From NCBI GenBank assembly GCA_031272895.1, contig JAISSW010000002.1, positions 124,001 through 188,000 on the forward strand: a stretch of 64,000 nt of DNA, given 5' to 3'. A program made the translations under genes and the position numbers. Origin of the DNA: Clostridium sp. (GTDB taxonomy: Bacteria > Bacillota > Clostridia > Oscillospirales > Acutalibacteraceae). Under the pieces are notes generated by a model, which worked only from the letters and a program-made list of their open reading frames with translations, was not told where the DNA came from and searched no databases. Shown one piece after another: positions 9,123 through 17,046 of this stretch; the first letter of the stretch is position 1, and each line of letters starts with the position of its first letter.

Positions 9123-10361
9123 TCAATAGCGGTTATCGAAAATCCTGGTGGATTTTTTTTCGCTTCTTGGCAGCTCTCCCATGCCCACCGCCTTGGCGAT
9201 TGGCAGGAAACCTATTTGCTTTTTGAACTCGCCCTTAACCGTTTCCTCCAGCGCTTCGCGGAACTGCGGGTTTTCGATTGGCGTTTCAAAGAAAAGCGTC
9301 AGCAGGTCGCGCCCGTTCAGGTGGTCAATCATAATTTGGTATTCGCTGGAAACATCCGCAATGCCCGCCAAAAGCGAATCAACCTTGCCGGGGAATAGTA
9401 TAACCCCCTTGACCTTAATCATGTCGTCGCTTCTGCCCAAAATCGCGTCTATCCGCGGGAAAGCGGAGCCGCAGGGACACTCGCCCGGCACGGCGCGCGT
9501 CAGGTCATGCGTGCGGTAGCGGATTAGAGGCGCCCCCTCCTTGCGCAAGGTGGTTATAACCAGCTCTCCAAGCTCGCCCTCCGGCACAAGCTCACCCGTC
9601 TTCGGGTCGATAATCTCATAATAGAAGTAATCCGTCCACATATGCATGGCCGGGCTATGTGAGCAGTTTATGCCTATTCCCGGACCGTAGATTTCCGTAA
9701 GCCCATAGATGTCGTACAGCTCCACGCCAAGCTCGTCCGCAATGCGTCGGCGCATTTTTTCTCCCCAGCGCTCGGAGCCTATAACACCCTTGCGCAGCTT
9801 GATTTTATCCTTAATGCCGCGCTTTGCAATCTCCTCCGCCAGCAAAAGCGCATAGGAAGAGGTTGCCCCCAACACGGTTGAACCCAAATCCATCATCATT
9901 TGCAGCTGCTTTTCCGTGTTGCCCGGACCCATTGGGATTGCCATTGCCCCAAGCTTTTCCGCCCCCGCCTGGAAGCCTATACCCGCCGTCCACAGGCCGT
10001 AGCCCGGCGTTATGTGTATGCGGTCCTCTTTTGTTATGCCGGCAGTGGCGTAGCAACGGGCAAACATTGTCGCCCAGTCCTCAACGTCCTGCTTGGTGTA
10101 GGGGATAATAACAGGTGTGCCGGTTGTTCCGCTGGAGGAATGTATGCGCACTATCTCGCTTTGGTCAACGGCGCAAAGCCCAAGGGGATATGCCTCGCGC
10201 AGGTCGTTTTTATCCGTAAAGGGCAGGCTCTCAAAGTCCCGGCGGCTTGTTATGTCCTTCGGGTCTATGCCCTTGTAGCGCGTGGCATAAAAGCTGCCGC
10301 GCATGGCTCTCGTGATTGCTCCGCGCAAATCGTTCAGCAGTTCGGGTGTAAAAGCGGGCAT
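9123..10361 (-). CDS. paaK: Phenylacetate-CoA ligase family adenylate-forming enzyme
   Basis: This is a 412-residue ANL-superfamily acyl-CoA ligase of the PaaK type, which activates an aromatic acid with ATP and CoA. It has the P-loop-like SSSGTTGTP near residue 90, the GLTEIYGPG motif near residue 220, RYRTHDLT near 290, and the C-terminal swivel region with DDMIKVKGV. Anaerobic gut bacteria use such enzymes on phenylacetate or indoleacetate from aromatic amino acid breakdown; the actual substrate cannot be told. It has its own promoter between trmD and its start, with dut and uvrC downstream. Confidence 0.85.
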   Translation of the reverse strand: MPAFTPELLNDLRGAITRAMRGSFYATRYKGIDPKDITSRRDFESLPFTDKNDLREAYPLGLCAVDQSEIVRIHSSSGTTGTPVIIPYTKQDVEDWATMFARCYATAGITKEDRIHITPGYGLWTAGIGFQAGAEKLGAMAIPMGPGNTEKQLQMMMDLGSTVLGATSSYALLLAEEIAKRGIKDKIKLRKGVIGSERWGEKMRRRIADELGVELYDIYGLTEIYGPGIGINCSHSPAMHMWTDYFYYEIIDPKTGELVPEGELGELVITTLRKEGAPLIRYRTHDLTRAVPGECPCGSAFPRIDAILGRSDDMIKVKGVILFPGKVDSLLAGIADVSSEYQIMIDHLNGRDLLTLFFETPIENPQFREALEETVKGEFKKQIGFLPIAKAVGMGELPRSEKKSTRIFDNRY

Positions 10362-10395
10362 TTATGATGACTCCCTTGCAAAAAATGTTGACTTA

Positions 10396-10424
10396 AGTAT
10401 ACTATTTTTTCAGCCCTGGCGCAA
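10396..10424 (-). promoter_or_regulatory. Sigma-A promoter for paaK-dut-uvrC
   Basis: On the minus strand TTGCGC (10424-10419) and TATACT (10401-10396) are 17 bp apart. The -35 begins just 3 bp past the trmD stop, so the unit is separable from the trmD operon. Confidence 0.75.
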
Positions 10425-10426
10425 GC

Positions 10427-11122
10427 CTAATGTTCTATGGAATAGCGCTCCCACAGGTCCGGACGCTTCGCCTTTGTTCTCTCAATTGATTGCTCAAGCT
10501 GCCAAGCCTTTATGTTGGCGTGGTGTCCGCTGCGCAAAATCTCCGGCGGGGTTATCCCCTCAAAGTCCCACGGGCGCGTGTACTGCGGGTACTCCAGCAG
10601 TCCGTTGTAATGGCTCTCAAGGCTGTATGCCTCCTCGTTGCGCAGCGTGCCGGGCAGCACCCTTGTTATGGCATCCGTCAGCATAAGTGCCGGCAGCTCT
10701 CCGCCGGTAACCACAAAATCCCCCACGGAGATTTCCTCGTCCACAATCATTTCCAGCACACGCTCGTCCACGCCCTCATAGTGTCCGCAAAGGATTTCAA
10801 GCCGCGGCAGCCGTGCCAGCTCACATACACGACTTTGCGTCAGCGGTTCACCCTGCGGCGACATATAAATCACATGGGGCTTTGCCTCGTCCATAGCGCA
10901 AACAGCCCTGTGGCAATCCAAAATCGGCTGGATTTGCATAATCAGCCCGGTGCCGCCGCCAAAGGGAGCGTTGTCAACGCGCCCCTGCTTGCTTGTGGTG
11001 TAATCGCGGATATTATGGCAAAAAAAGCTTGCAACTCCCTTGGCTCGGGCGCGACCAATAATGCTCTCGTTAAGGAAGCTCTCGCACATATCCGGGAAAA
11101 GGGTGAGTATATCAATCCTCAT
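10427..11122 (-). CDS. trmD: tRNA (guanine-37-N1)-methyltransferase
   Basis: TrmD transfers a methyl group from S-adenosylmethionine to G37 of several tRNAs, which prevents +1 frameshifting. The 231-residue protein carries the SPOUT trefoil-knot motifs: MSPQGEPLTQ, LCGHYEGVDERV and VGDFVVTGGELPALMLTDAITRVLPG. The start is placed at the ATG at 11122, giving MRIDILTLFP; a TTG three codons upstream is possible. It overlaps the rimM end by 11 bases. rplS, the usual next gene, is absent. Confidence 0.95.
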   Translation of the reverse strand: MRIDILTLFPDMCESFLNESIIGRARAKGVASFFCHNIRDYTTSKQGRVDNAPFGGGTGLIMQIQPILDCHRAVCAMDEAKPHVIYMSPQGEPLTQSRVCELARLPRLEILCGHYEGVDERVLEMIVDEEISVGDFVVTGGELPALMLTDAITRVLPGTLRNEEAYSLESHYNGLLEYPQYTRPWDFEGITPPEILRSGHHANIKAWQLEQSIERTKAKRPDLWERYSIEH

Positions 11123-11633
11123 TGCCGTCAAATATCCCCCCTATTGGGCGCAGGCGCACAACGCCGCCCGCTGTGTCTATTTCCGCAAGCATTGCCGCAA
11201 CGGCGGGGAACAGGTACTCCTTGCCGCCCTTGCCGCGAATATGCCAAACATCGTTCGCGGGCAGCGGCGTAACCTCGGTGACCACCCCGTATTCCTCGCC
11301 GGTGTCCGCGTCCAGCGCTTTGCAGCCAAGCAGCTCGGCAACAAAGGCTTCCCCGCTTTCCAGCTCCACGTCCTGCCGCCTGAACCACAGCCTGCGCCCA
11401 CGCAGCTTTTCCGCCTGCTCAAGGCTTGTTATGCCCTGCAACACGAAAAGCAGCACGTTCTTGTGCTGCCTGACGCTGACGGGGCTTACCGGCTCTTCAC
11501 CGTTCTCATCCCAGTAAATAACGGAAAACCTGCGGGCAAAATCCACGCCGTTACACAGCGGCTTAACGCGAAGCTCTCCGCGCAGCCCATGAGTGCCGAC
11601 TACCTCGCCCAACGGCAAAAAACGCTTAGTCAA
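11112..11633 (-). CDS. rimM: Ribosome maturation factor RimM
   Basis: RimM helps to assemble the head of the 30S subunit. The 173 residues contain the N-terminal RimM domain (PLGEVVGTHGLRGELRVKPL) and a C-terminal PRC-barrel (YLFPAVAAMLAEIDTAGGVVRL). The start appears to be TTG at 11633, which overlaps khpA by 8 bases; no other start keeps the conserved N-terminus. Its position between khpA and trmD is the usual Firmicutes order. Confidence 0.92.
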   Translation of the reverse strand: MTKRFLPLGEVVGTHGLRGELRVKPLCNGVDFARRFSVIYWDENGEEPVSPVSVRQHKNVLLFVLQGITSLEQAEKLRGRRLWFRRQDVELESGEAFVAELLGCKALDADTGEEYGVVTEVTPLPANDVWHIRGKGGKEYLFPAVAAMLAEIDTAGGVVRLRPIGGIFDGNED

Positions 11634-11859
11634 TGTCCACGTTTACCTTGCCGTTGTTGCGTGCGGCGGCGGCGCGCATAACCGTGCGGATTGCCTTTGC
11701 AATGCGCCCCTGCTTGCCAATGACGCGGCCGGTGTCGCCCTCCGCAACGTGCAGGTGCAGCACCACAATGCCTTCGGCGTCCGCCTCGTCCTCGGTCACG
11801 CTGACCTCGGCGGGGTTTTCAACAAGCCCTTTTGCAATTTCGATTAGCAGCTCCTTCAT
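11626..11859 (-). CDS. khpA: KH-domain RNA-binding protein KhpA
   Basis: This 77-residue single-KH-domain protein of the YlqC/KhpA family is known to bind RNA with KhpB and to affect cell-wall growth in other Firmicutes. The GxxG loop is seen in VIGKQGRIAKAIRTVMRAAA. It lies 14 bases after rpsP and overlaps rimM, in the classical operon. Confidence 0.93.
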   Translation of the reverse strand: MKELLIEIAKGLVENPAEVSVTEDEADAEGIVVLHLHVAEGDTGRVIGKQGRIAKAIRTVMRAAAARNNGKVNVDID

Positions 11860-11873
11860 GCTTGCTACCTCCG

Positions 11874-12119
11874 TTACTGAATAACGCCGTTACGCTTAAG
11901 GATTGCGCGCACGGTGTCTGTGGGCTGGGCGCCGTTCTTCAGCCACTGGGCCACCTTTTCCGCGTCAACCTTAACCTCTGCGGGCTCCTTGAGCGGGTCA
12001 TAGCTGCCGATTTCCTCGATAAAGCGCCCGTCACGCGGGTAGCGGGAATCCGCAACAACTATGCGATAGTAGGGGGCTTTCTTTGCGCCCATTCGGCGCA
12101 GACGGATTTTTACTGCCAT
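11874..12119 (-). CDS. rpsP: 30S ribosomal protein S16
   Basis: This is the 81-residue S16. The N-terminus [26 protein letters not shown] and the central [13 protein letters not shown] are diagnostic. The ATG at 12119 follows GGAGG at a good distance; a longer reading frame beginning five residues earlier would swallow that ribosome binding site. Confidence 0.97.
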   Translation of the reverse strand: MAVKIRLRRMGAKKAPYYRIVVADSRYPRDGRFIEEIGSYDPLKEPAEVKVDAEKVAQWLKNGAQPTDTVRAILKRNGVIQ

Positions 12120-12189
12120 TTGTTTTTCCTCCAAAAGGATTGTGTATATATCATAGTAGCGTACTACTTATGAACTTAGCTTATGCGGG

Positions 12190-13536
12190 CTAAAACATTC
12201 CCGGCATACCCGGACCCATCATTCGGCGCATTTTCTTCATGCCGCCTTTGCCGCCGCCCAGCTGTCCGAACATTTTTTTCATCTGCTTGTATTGGCTCAG
12301 CAGTCGGTTAACGTCCTCAACGGCTCGCCCGCAGCCCGCGGCGATTCTTTTTTTGCGCGCCCCGTTGATAAGCTCCGGGTTTTCCCGCTCCTTAGGCGTC
12401 ATTGAGAGGATAATTGCCTGCATTCGGTCAAACTGCCCCTCGTCAATCTCTACATCGCGGATTTGCCTGCCAAGCCCGGGTATCATCGCAAGCATATCCT
12501 TTATTCCGCCCATTTTTTTCAGCTGACGGAACTGCTCCAGCAGGTCGTTAAGGTCAAATTTGTTTTTGCGCAGCTTTTCCTCAAGCTCAGCCGCCTGCTT
12601 TTCGTCAAGGCTGCTCTCCGCCTTTTCTATTAGTGAAAGCACGTCGCCCATTCCCAAAATGCGGCTTGCCATGCGGTCCGGGTGGAAGGTGTCTATATCG
12701 CCCAGCTTTTCGCCAACGCCAACAAACTTAACCGGCTTGCCGGTAACCGCCAACACTGAAAGCACCGCGCCGCCGCGGGTGTCGCCGTCCGTTTTGGTAA
12801 GGATTACGCCGTCCACGCCAAGGGCGTTGTTGAAGCCCTCCGCAACCGCCACAGCGTCCTGCCCTGTCATGGCGTCCACCACAAGCAAAATCTCCGTGGG
12901 GCGCACCGCGGCTTTGATTTCCCGCAGCTCGTCCATAAGGGCTTCGTCAATATGCAGCCTGCCGGCGGTGTCTATCAAAACATAGTCATACCCGCGGTCC
13001 TTTGCCAGCGCTATGGCCTCCTTGGCGGTTTGCACAGGCGGGTTTGTCCCCTGCTCGTAAACGGGCACCTCCGCCTGATTACCAAGGATTTTAAGCTGTT
13101 CAATGGCGGCGGGGCGGTATATATCGCAGGCGGTCAGCAGAGGACGGTGCCCCTGTTTTTTGAGCATGAGCGCCAGCTTTGCGCAGTGCGTTGTTTTGCC
13201 CGAGCCCTGAAGCCCGCACAGCAATATTACCGTTGGCGGGTGAGGCGCCGCGGCAAGACGGCTGCGGGTTCCGCCCATTAGCGCAACAAGCTCTTGGTTA
13301 ACGATTTTGATGACCATTTGCGACGGGGTAAGGCTTTCCATCACCTTTTCCCCTACCGCTCTCTCCGTCACCTTAGCGGTGAAATCCCGTGCAACCTTAA
13401 AGTTGACGTCCGCCTCCAAAAGCGCCATACGCACCTCGCGCATAGCGTTTTTTACGTCCGCCTCAGTCAGTGCGCCCTTGCTGCGCAGCTTGCGGAAGGC
13501 CGCCTCCAGCCTATCGGAAAGCCCGTCAAATGCCAC
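12190..13536 (-). CDS. ffh: Signal recognition particle protein Ffh
   Basis: Ffh is the GTPase of the signal recognition particle and binds signal peptides and 4.5S RNA. The 448 residues include the N domain, the G domain with GLQGSGKTTHCAKLA, DIYRPAAIEQL, LIDTAGR and TKTDGD, and the methionine-rich M domain with a C-terminal tail of MKKMRRMMGPGMPGMF. The start codon is GTG at 13536 behind GGGGTGA. It lies 43 bases after ylxM. Confidence 0.97.
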   Translation of the reverse strand: MAFDGLSDRLEAAFRKLRSKGALTEADVKNAMREVRMALLEADVNFKVARDFTAKVTERAVGEKVMESLTPSQMVIKIVNQELVALMGGTRSRLAAAPHPPTVILLCGLQGSGKTTHCAKLALMLKKQGHRPLLTACDIYRPAAIEQLKILGNQAEVPVYEQGTNPPVQTAKEAIALAKDRGYDYVLIDTAGRLHIDEALMDELREIKAAVRPTEILLVVDAMTGQDAVAVAEGFNNALGVDGVILTKTDGDTRGGAVLSVLAVTGKPVKFVGVGEKLGDIDTFHPDRMASRILGMGDVLSLIEKAESSLDEKQAAELEEKLRKNKFDLNDLLEQFRQLKKMGGIKDMLAMIPGLGRQIRDVEIDEGQFDRMQAIILSMTPKERENPELINGARKKRIAAGCGRAVEDVNRLLSQYKQMKKMFGQLGGGKGGMKKMRRMMGPGMPGMF

Positions 13537-13578
13537 GGATTCACCCCTTTACAATAAGTATTCCTGAATTCCTGAAAT

Positions 13579-13935
13579 CTACGCCGTCAGCAGCAGTGAG
13601 CGGGCGATGCGCTCAATTTTGGCGCTTGCGTTTTTAATCTCCCCGCTGTAACCAAGGCTGTTGATTTTGCTCACGCTGTCCAAGATTTTTTGCAGCGCTC
13701 TCTCGCGTTCCTCCTGCTTGGCAAGCAGGCGCATATGCTGCTCATACTCCGCAAGCTGAGTCGCCGCGCGCTTGATTGCGTCACGCACACCTTGGCGGGT
13801 AATGCCCTCGTTAGCGGCAATCTCCGAAAGGGAGAGGTCCTCCTCGTAATAGAGGTTGAGGTAATCCAGCTGTTTTTCGGTCAGCATACCGCCGTAGATG
13901 TCCATAAGCCGCACGATTTCAAGGTCCTTTGCCAC
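13579..13935 (-). CDS. ylxM: YlxM family DNA-binding protein
   Basis: This 118-residue helix-turn-helix protein usually stands ahead of ffh and is thought to modulate SRP gene expression or function. The sigma-70 region-4-like segment is LTEKQLDYLNLYYEEDLSLSEIAANEGITRQGVRDAIKRA. The C-terminal half is a likely coiled coil. The GTG at 13935 is the start, served by GGGGAGG about 9 bases upstream. It is the first gene of ylxM-ffh-rpsP-khpA-rimM-trmD. Confidence 0.93.
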   Translation of the reverse strand: MAKDLEIVRLMDIYGGMLTEKQLDYLNLYYEEDLSLSEIAANEGITRQGVRDAIKRAATQLAEYEQHMRLLAKQEERERALQKILDSVSKINSLGYSGEIKNASAKIERIARSLLLTA

Positions 13936-13996
13936 TTCCTCCTGCCTCCCCGCAGAAAAAAATTACGCCCTTTTGCCGATGTGGACGCGCCATGGT

Positions 13997-14016
13997 GTAA
14001 AGCTAAGTAGCTTTAC
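13997..14016. repeat. 20-bp palindrome GTAAAGCT-4-AGCTTTAC at the ylxM transcript start
   Basis: Perfect 8-bp arms surround a 4-base centre. A near copy with the same left arm and 7 of 8 right-arm bases is at 47098-47117. It could be an operator or a 5'-end stem-loop. Confidence 0.6.
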
Positions 14017-14024
14017 AGTGCCTA

Positions 14025-14053
14025 AGTATATCAGATTTTCTTTTCGCTGTCAA
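14025..14053 (-). promoter_or_regulatory. Sigma-A promoter for the ylxM-ffh-trmD operon
   Basis: On the minus strand TTGACA (14053-14048) and TATACT (14030-14025) are separated by 17 bp. A palindrome at 13997-14016 begins within a few bases of the expected transcript start. Confidence 0.85.
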
Positions 14054-14338
14054 GGGGATTGCGGGCGCTTGGGAAGCGGGTTTTCAACAGCCGTTTGGGG
14101 ATAACTCCCGTAGAGGCAAAAACAGCCCTTGCATTTGGGTTTATCTTGTAGCTCGCCGCCAAAAAAAACACAAAATGCTGTTCCCTGCCCATTTGTTCGG
14201 TGGAAAGAACGGTGGAAAAGTTTTTTGCGGCATATCATCAGTTTACACGCTTAGTCGGCGTGCGTATTCACGAGGCATAACGCGGGGCTGTAATTTTCCG
14301 CGCGGGCAAGGCATAAGCTGAGCTTGGAGGTGTTGAAA
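14054..14338. other. Intergenic region ahead of ylmC
   Basis: No convincing gene is seen. The stretch contains a short direct repeat, GGTGGAAA, near 14199-14218, a run of eight A at 14160-14167 and the ylmC ribosome binding site. I could not find a clear vegetative promoter for ylmC; a sporulation sigma factor promoter is possible but not recognisable. Confidence 0.5.
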
Positions 14339-14641
14339 ATGGGGCATTGGCAGGTAACGGAGCTGCGCTGCAAGGAGGTTATAAATGAGCTTGACGGTGA
14401 GAGAATGGGGCTTGTGGGCGACGTGGCTGTGGACACTGAAACGGGTCAGGTGGTTGCGCTTGTGCTGTTTGGGCGGGCACGCTGTTTTGGGCTGCTCGGT
14501 CGGGAGGAGGACATACAAATCCCTTGGGGCGACGTGCGTGTTGTTGGTGAGGAAACCGTGCTTGTTTGTGTGAAAGAGCCGTCGCGCTTAACTCCGCCGC
14601 GCAGCCGCAAGGACGGCTTTTGGCGCTCATTTTTCAGGTAG
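14339..14641 (+). CDS. YlmC/YmxH family sporulation protein
   Basis: This 100-residue PRC-barrel protein belongs to the YlmC/YmxH family, found almost only in spore formers. The family pattern is clear: ELRCKEVINELDGERMGLVGDVAVD, a middle GLLGREEDIQIPWGDVRVVGEE and a hydrophobic end. The ATG at 14339 lies 8 bases after GGAGG (14326-14330); an upstream TTG would include the binding site and is rejected. It stands alone between divergent operons. Its molecular role is not known. Confidence 0.88.
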   Translation: MGHWQVTELRCKEVINELDGERMGLVGDVAVDTETGQVVALVLFGRARCFGLLGREEDIQIPWGDVRVVGEETVLVCVKEPSRLTPPRSRKDGFWRSFFR

Positions 14642-14664
14642 GTCAGCGGGCTGCGGCCAAACAA

Positions 14665-14689
14665 AGCCCCCGGCTGCTCACCGGGGGCT
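14665..14689 (-). terminator. Terminator hairpin after aroC
   Basis: AGCCCCCGG (14665-14673) pairs with CCGGGGGCT (14681-14689). On the minus strand it is followed by TTTGTTT, which fits the end of aroC. It may also stop ylmC on the plus strand, although the T-run there is poor. Confidence 0.75.
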
Positions 14690-14710
14690 GCACAAACCGC
14701 CTCGCCGCTA

Positions 14711-15802
14711 TCAGGCGTTGGACGACAGGCACAACAAATCCAACAGCGCAAGCGCAAGCGCCGCCTCTACGCAGGGCACAGCCCTTGGTACAACGCAGGG
14801 GTCATGCCGTCCCGGAATCACCAGCGGCTCCTGCCTTTTAGAACTGCGGCTCCATGTAAGCTGCTCCCTTGCAATGGATGGAGTCGGCTTAAAGGCCGCC
14901 CGCAAAACCAAGGGCATACCCGTGGTTAAGCCGCCCAAAATGCCGCCGTTGTTGTTGCTCTCGCAGCGCAGAGCGGCACCCTGCGGCTCGCAATAACGGT
15001 CGTTCGCCTGTGAGCCGCGCAGGGCGGAAATGCCGAAGCCCTCGCCGAATTCCAAGCCCTTAACGGCGGGAATCGCAAAAATCAGCTGGGCAATTTTGCT
15101 TTCCGCCCCGCTGAAAAGAGGCTCTCCCAAGCCCGCCGGCAAGCCTATCGCCGCGCACTCAACCACGCCGCCCACGCTGTCGCCCTCACGCTTTGCCTCA
15201 AGGATTGCCGCCTGCATTTTTTCTCCTGCCGCCTCGTCAAGCACCGGGAAAACCCGCGACGAGGGCAGCAAAAGCTCGCTTTCCGTCAGATTTACGGCGT
15301 CAAAACGGCTGTCCTTAACGCCGGCAAGCTCGGCAATGTGCGCCCCGACTCTTATGCCTCGGCGCTCCAAAAGCTGCAGCGCAGCTGCGCCCGCAAAGCA
15401 AAGCGCCGCCGTCAGCCTTGCCGAGAAGAAGCCGCCTCCGCGTATATCGTGCGCCTCGCCGTATTTAATTATTGCGGGAAAATCCGAATGCGATGGACGT
15501 GGAATATTGTGGAATTGTCCGTAGTCATTTGAGCGCACATCCGCGTTGCGAATAACAAAGGCAAGGGGCGCACCGCAGGTTTTGCCGTCCGTCAAGCCCG
15601 CCAAAACTTCGGGTACGTCGCTCTCCCGACGTGCCGTTGCAAGCGGTGAGCCACCAGGGCTGCGCCGAGCCAAAAAGCGCTCAATCGCCGCAATATCAAG
15701 GCTTTCGCCGCTTGGCAGACCATCAATGACCCCGCCGATAGCCGGGGCGTGGCTTTGACCGAAAATGCTCAGCTTAATTTTTTCGCCTACTGTGAATGAC
15801 AT
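14711..15802 (-). CDS. aroC: Chorismate synthase
   Basis: This is the last step of the common aromatic pathway: it converts EPSP to chorismate using reduced FMN. The 363 residues contain FGQSHAPAIGGVIDGLPSG at the N-terminus, RSNDYGQFHNIPRPSHSD near residue 95, the RGGGFFSARLTAA segment and RCESNNNGGILGGLTTGMP near residue 280. The ATG lies inside the aroA end (16-base overlap) behind GGAGAAAG. It is the last gene of the aro operon. Confidence 0.96.
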   Translation of the reverse strand: MSFTVGEKIKLSIFGQSHAPAIGGVIDGLPSGESLDIAAIERFLARRSPGGSPLATARRESDVPEVLAGLTDGKTCGAPLAFVIRNADVRSNDYGQFHNIPRPSHSDFPAIIKYGEAHDIRGGGFFSARLTAALCFAGAAALQLLERRGIRVGAHIAELAGVKDSRFDAVNLTESELLLPSSRVFPVLDEAAGEKMQAAILEAKREGDSVGGVVECAAIGLPAGLGEPLFSGAESKIAQLIFAIPAVKGLEFGEGFGISALRGSQANDRYCEPQGAALRCESNNNGGILGGLTTGMPLVLRAAFKPTPSIAREQLTWSRSSKRQEPLVIPGRHDPCVVPRAVPCVEAALALALLDLLCLSSNA

Positions 15803-17046
15803 AGCTTTCTCCAGTCCTGATAAAAATTGGGGTAGGATTTCCTTACGGCATCAGCGTTGAAAATTGTCACGCTGTTTTTGCACCACTGCGCCGCTAAGCT
15901 TGCCGCCATAGCGATTCTGTGGTCGTTTGCGCTGTCTGCCTCTCCGCCGCTCAAGGCGGGCTTTCCCTTTATAATAAGCCCGTCCTCCGTTTCGCGCACA
16001 TCGCCGCCAAGGGCGCTAAGCATTGCGCAAACGCTTGATAAACGGTCACTTTCCTTGTGCCGCAGCCGCGCCGCCCCGTATATCCTCGACTCCCCCCGCG
16101 CAACACTCATCAGCACGGCAAGCGGCGGGACAAGGTCCGGAATCTCACTCGCGTCCAAGTCAATGGCGCGCAGCTCGCCGCCGCTTACTGCAATTTCGCC
16201 CTCAGTAAAAACTATATTTGCTCCCATTGAGCGCAAAATGTCCGGCAGCGCCTTGTCGCCCTGCGGGGAATCGGGCTGCAGCCCCTTGACGATAAGCCCG
16301 GCGCCCGGCTTTGCCCCTGCGCACAGGAAAAATGCGGCATTGCTCCAGTCCCCCTCCGCTGAGAGCTGAGTAGTCGGCGCGGAATATTCCCTGCCCGGCG
16401 GCAGAATATACCTATTGGGGGCGACGGTATAGTTTATGCCATACGCCGAAAGATTGCGAAGTGTTATATCTATATACGCGGCGCTTTTCAGCGCTGTGGT
16501 CAGGCGAATTTCTCCGCCGCCCAAAAGAGGTAAGCTGAACAGCAAGCCGCTGAGATACTGTGAGCTTACGTCGCCCGGAAGCGAAAAGCTGCCGCCCCGC
16601 AGCCGCCCGCGAACACTGAGCGGCAGCGCCTCACCGACGACGCTGCAGCCATTTTTACGCAAAAGCTCTATCACCGTGCCTATTGGGCGCTGCGGCAGCC
16701 GTCCGCAGCCGCTGATAGTGAATTCATCGCAAAGCGCGGCGGCGACGGGGAGCAAAAAACGCAGGGTAGAGCCGCTTTCACGGCAGTTTAACCGCGGGGC
16801 GGAAACAATTTCGCCCGGGTCAACAACAAGTCTGCTTGCGCCAAGCTCTATCCTTGAGCCAAGCTGCCCAAGGCAGTCAATCGTCGCAAGTATATCCTCG
16901 CCAAGCTCGCCGTGGTATTCAATTTCACCGTGGGTCCTTGAAAGCGCCGCGCAAATCAGCTTGCGGTGCAGGTCGGATTTTGACGACGGCACGGTTATGC
17001 TTCCGCTAAGCGCGGCGTTGGGTATTGTAACGCTGTCCCCTCTCAT
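15787..17046 (-). CDS. aroA: 3-phosphoshikimate 1-carboxyvinyltransferase (EPSP synthase)
   Basis: The enzyme joins phosphoenolpyruvate to shikimate-3-phosphate. In the 419 residues the visible motifs are the N-terminal substrate lysine in SITVPSSKSDLHRKLICAAL, the SGSTLRFLLPVAA loop near residue 88, and RHKESDRLSSVCAMLSALGG near residue 330. The ATG at 17046 overlaps the aroB stop as TGATG. Glyphosate sensitivity class was not judged. Confidence 0.95.
   Translation of the reverse strand: MRGDSVTIPNAALSGSITVPSSKSDLHRKLICAALSRTHGEIEYHGELGEDILATIDCLGQLGSRIELGASRLVVDPGEIVSAPRLNCRESGSTLRFLLPVAAALCDEFTISGCGRLPQRPIGTVIELLRKNGCSVVGEALPLSVRGRLRGGSFSLPGDVSSQYLSGLLFSLPLLGGGEIRLTTALKSAAYIDITLRNLSAYGINYTVAPNRYILPPGREYSAPTTQLSAEGDWSNAAFFLCAGAKPGAGLIVKGLQPDSPQGDKALPDILRSMGANIVFTEGEIAVSGGELRAIDLDASEIPDLVPPLAVLMSVARGESRIYGAARLRHKESDRLSSVCAMLSALGGDVRETEDGLIIKGKPALSGGEADSANDHRIAMAASLAAQWCKNSVTIFNADAVRKSYPNFYQDWRKLCHSQ

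Noticed and set aside
12135-12189. Terminator or small gene between ffh and rpsP
   Set aside because: Only short AT-rich sequence and the rpsP ribosome binding site; no stem with a T-run.
14050-14238. Minus-strand frame of 62 codons upstream of ylxM
   Set aside because: It ends across the ylxM -35 element and has no start signal or family likeness.
14324-14338. Upstream TTG start for ylmC
   Set aside because: It would place the GGAGG site inside the gene; ATG 14339 has perfect spacing and matches family length.
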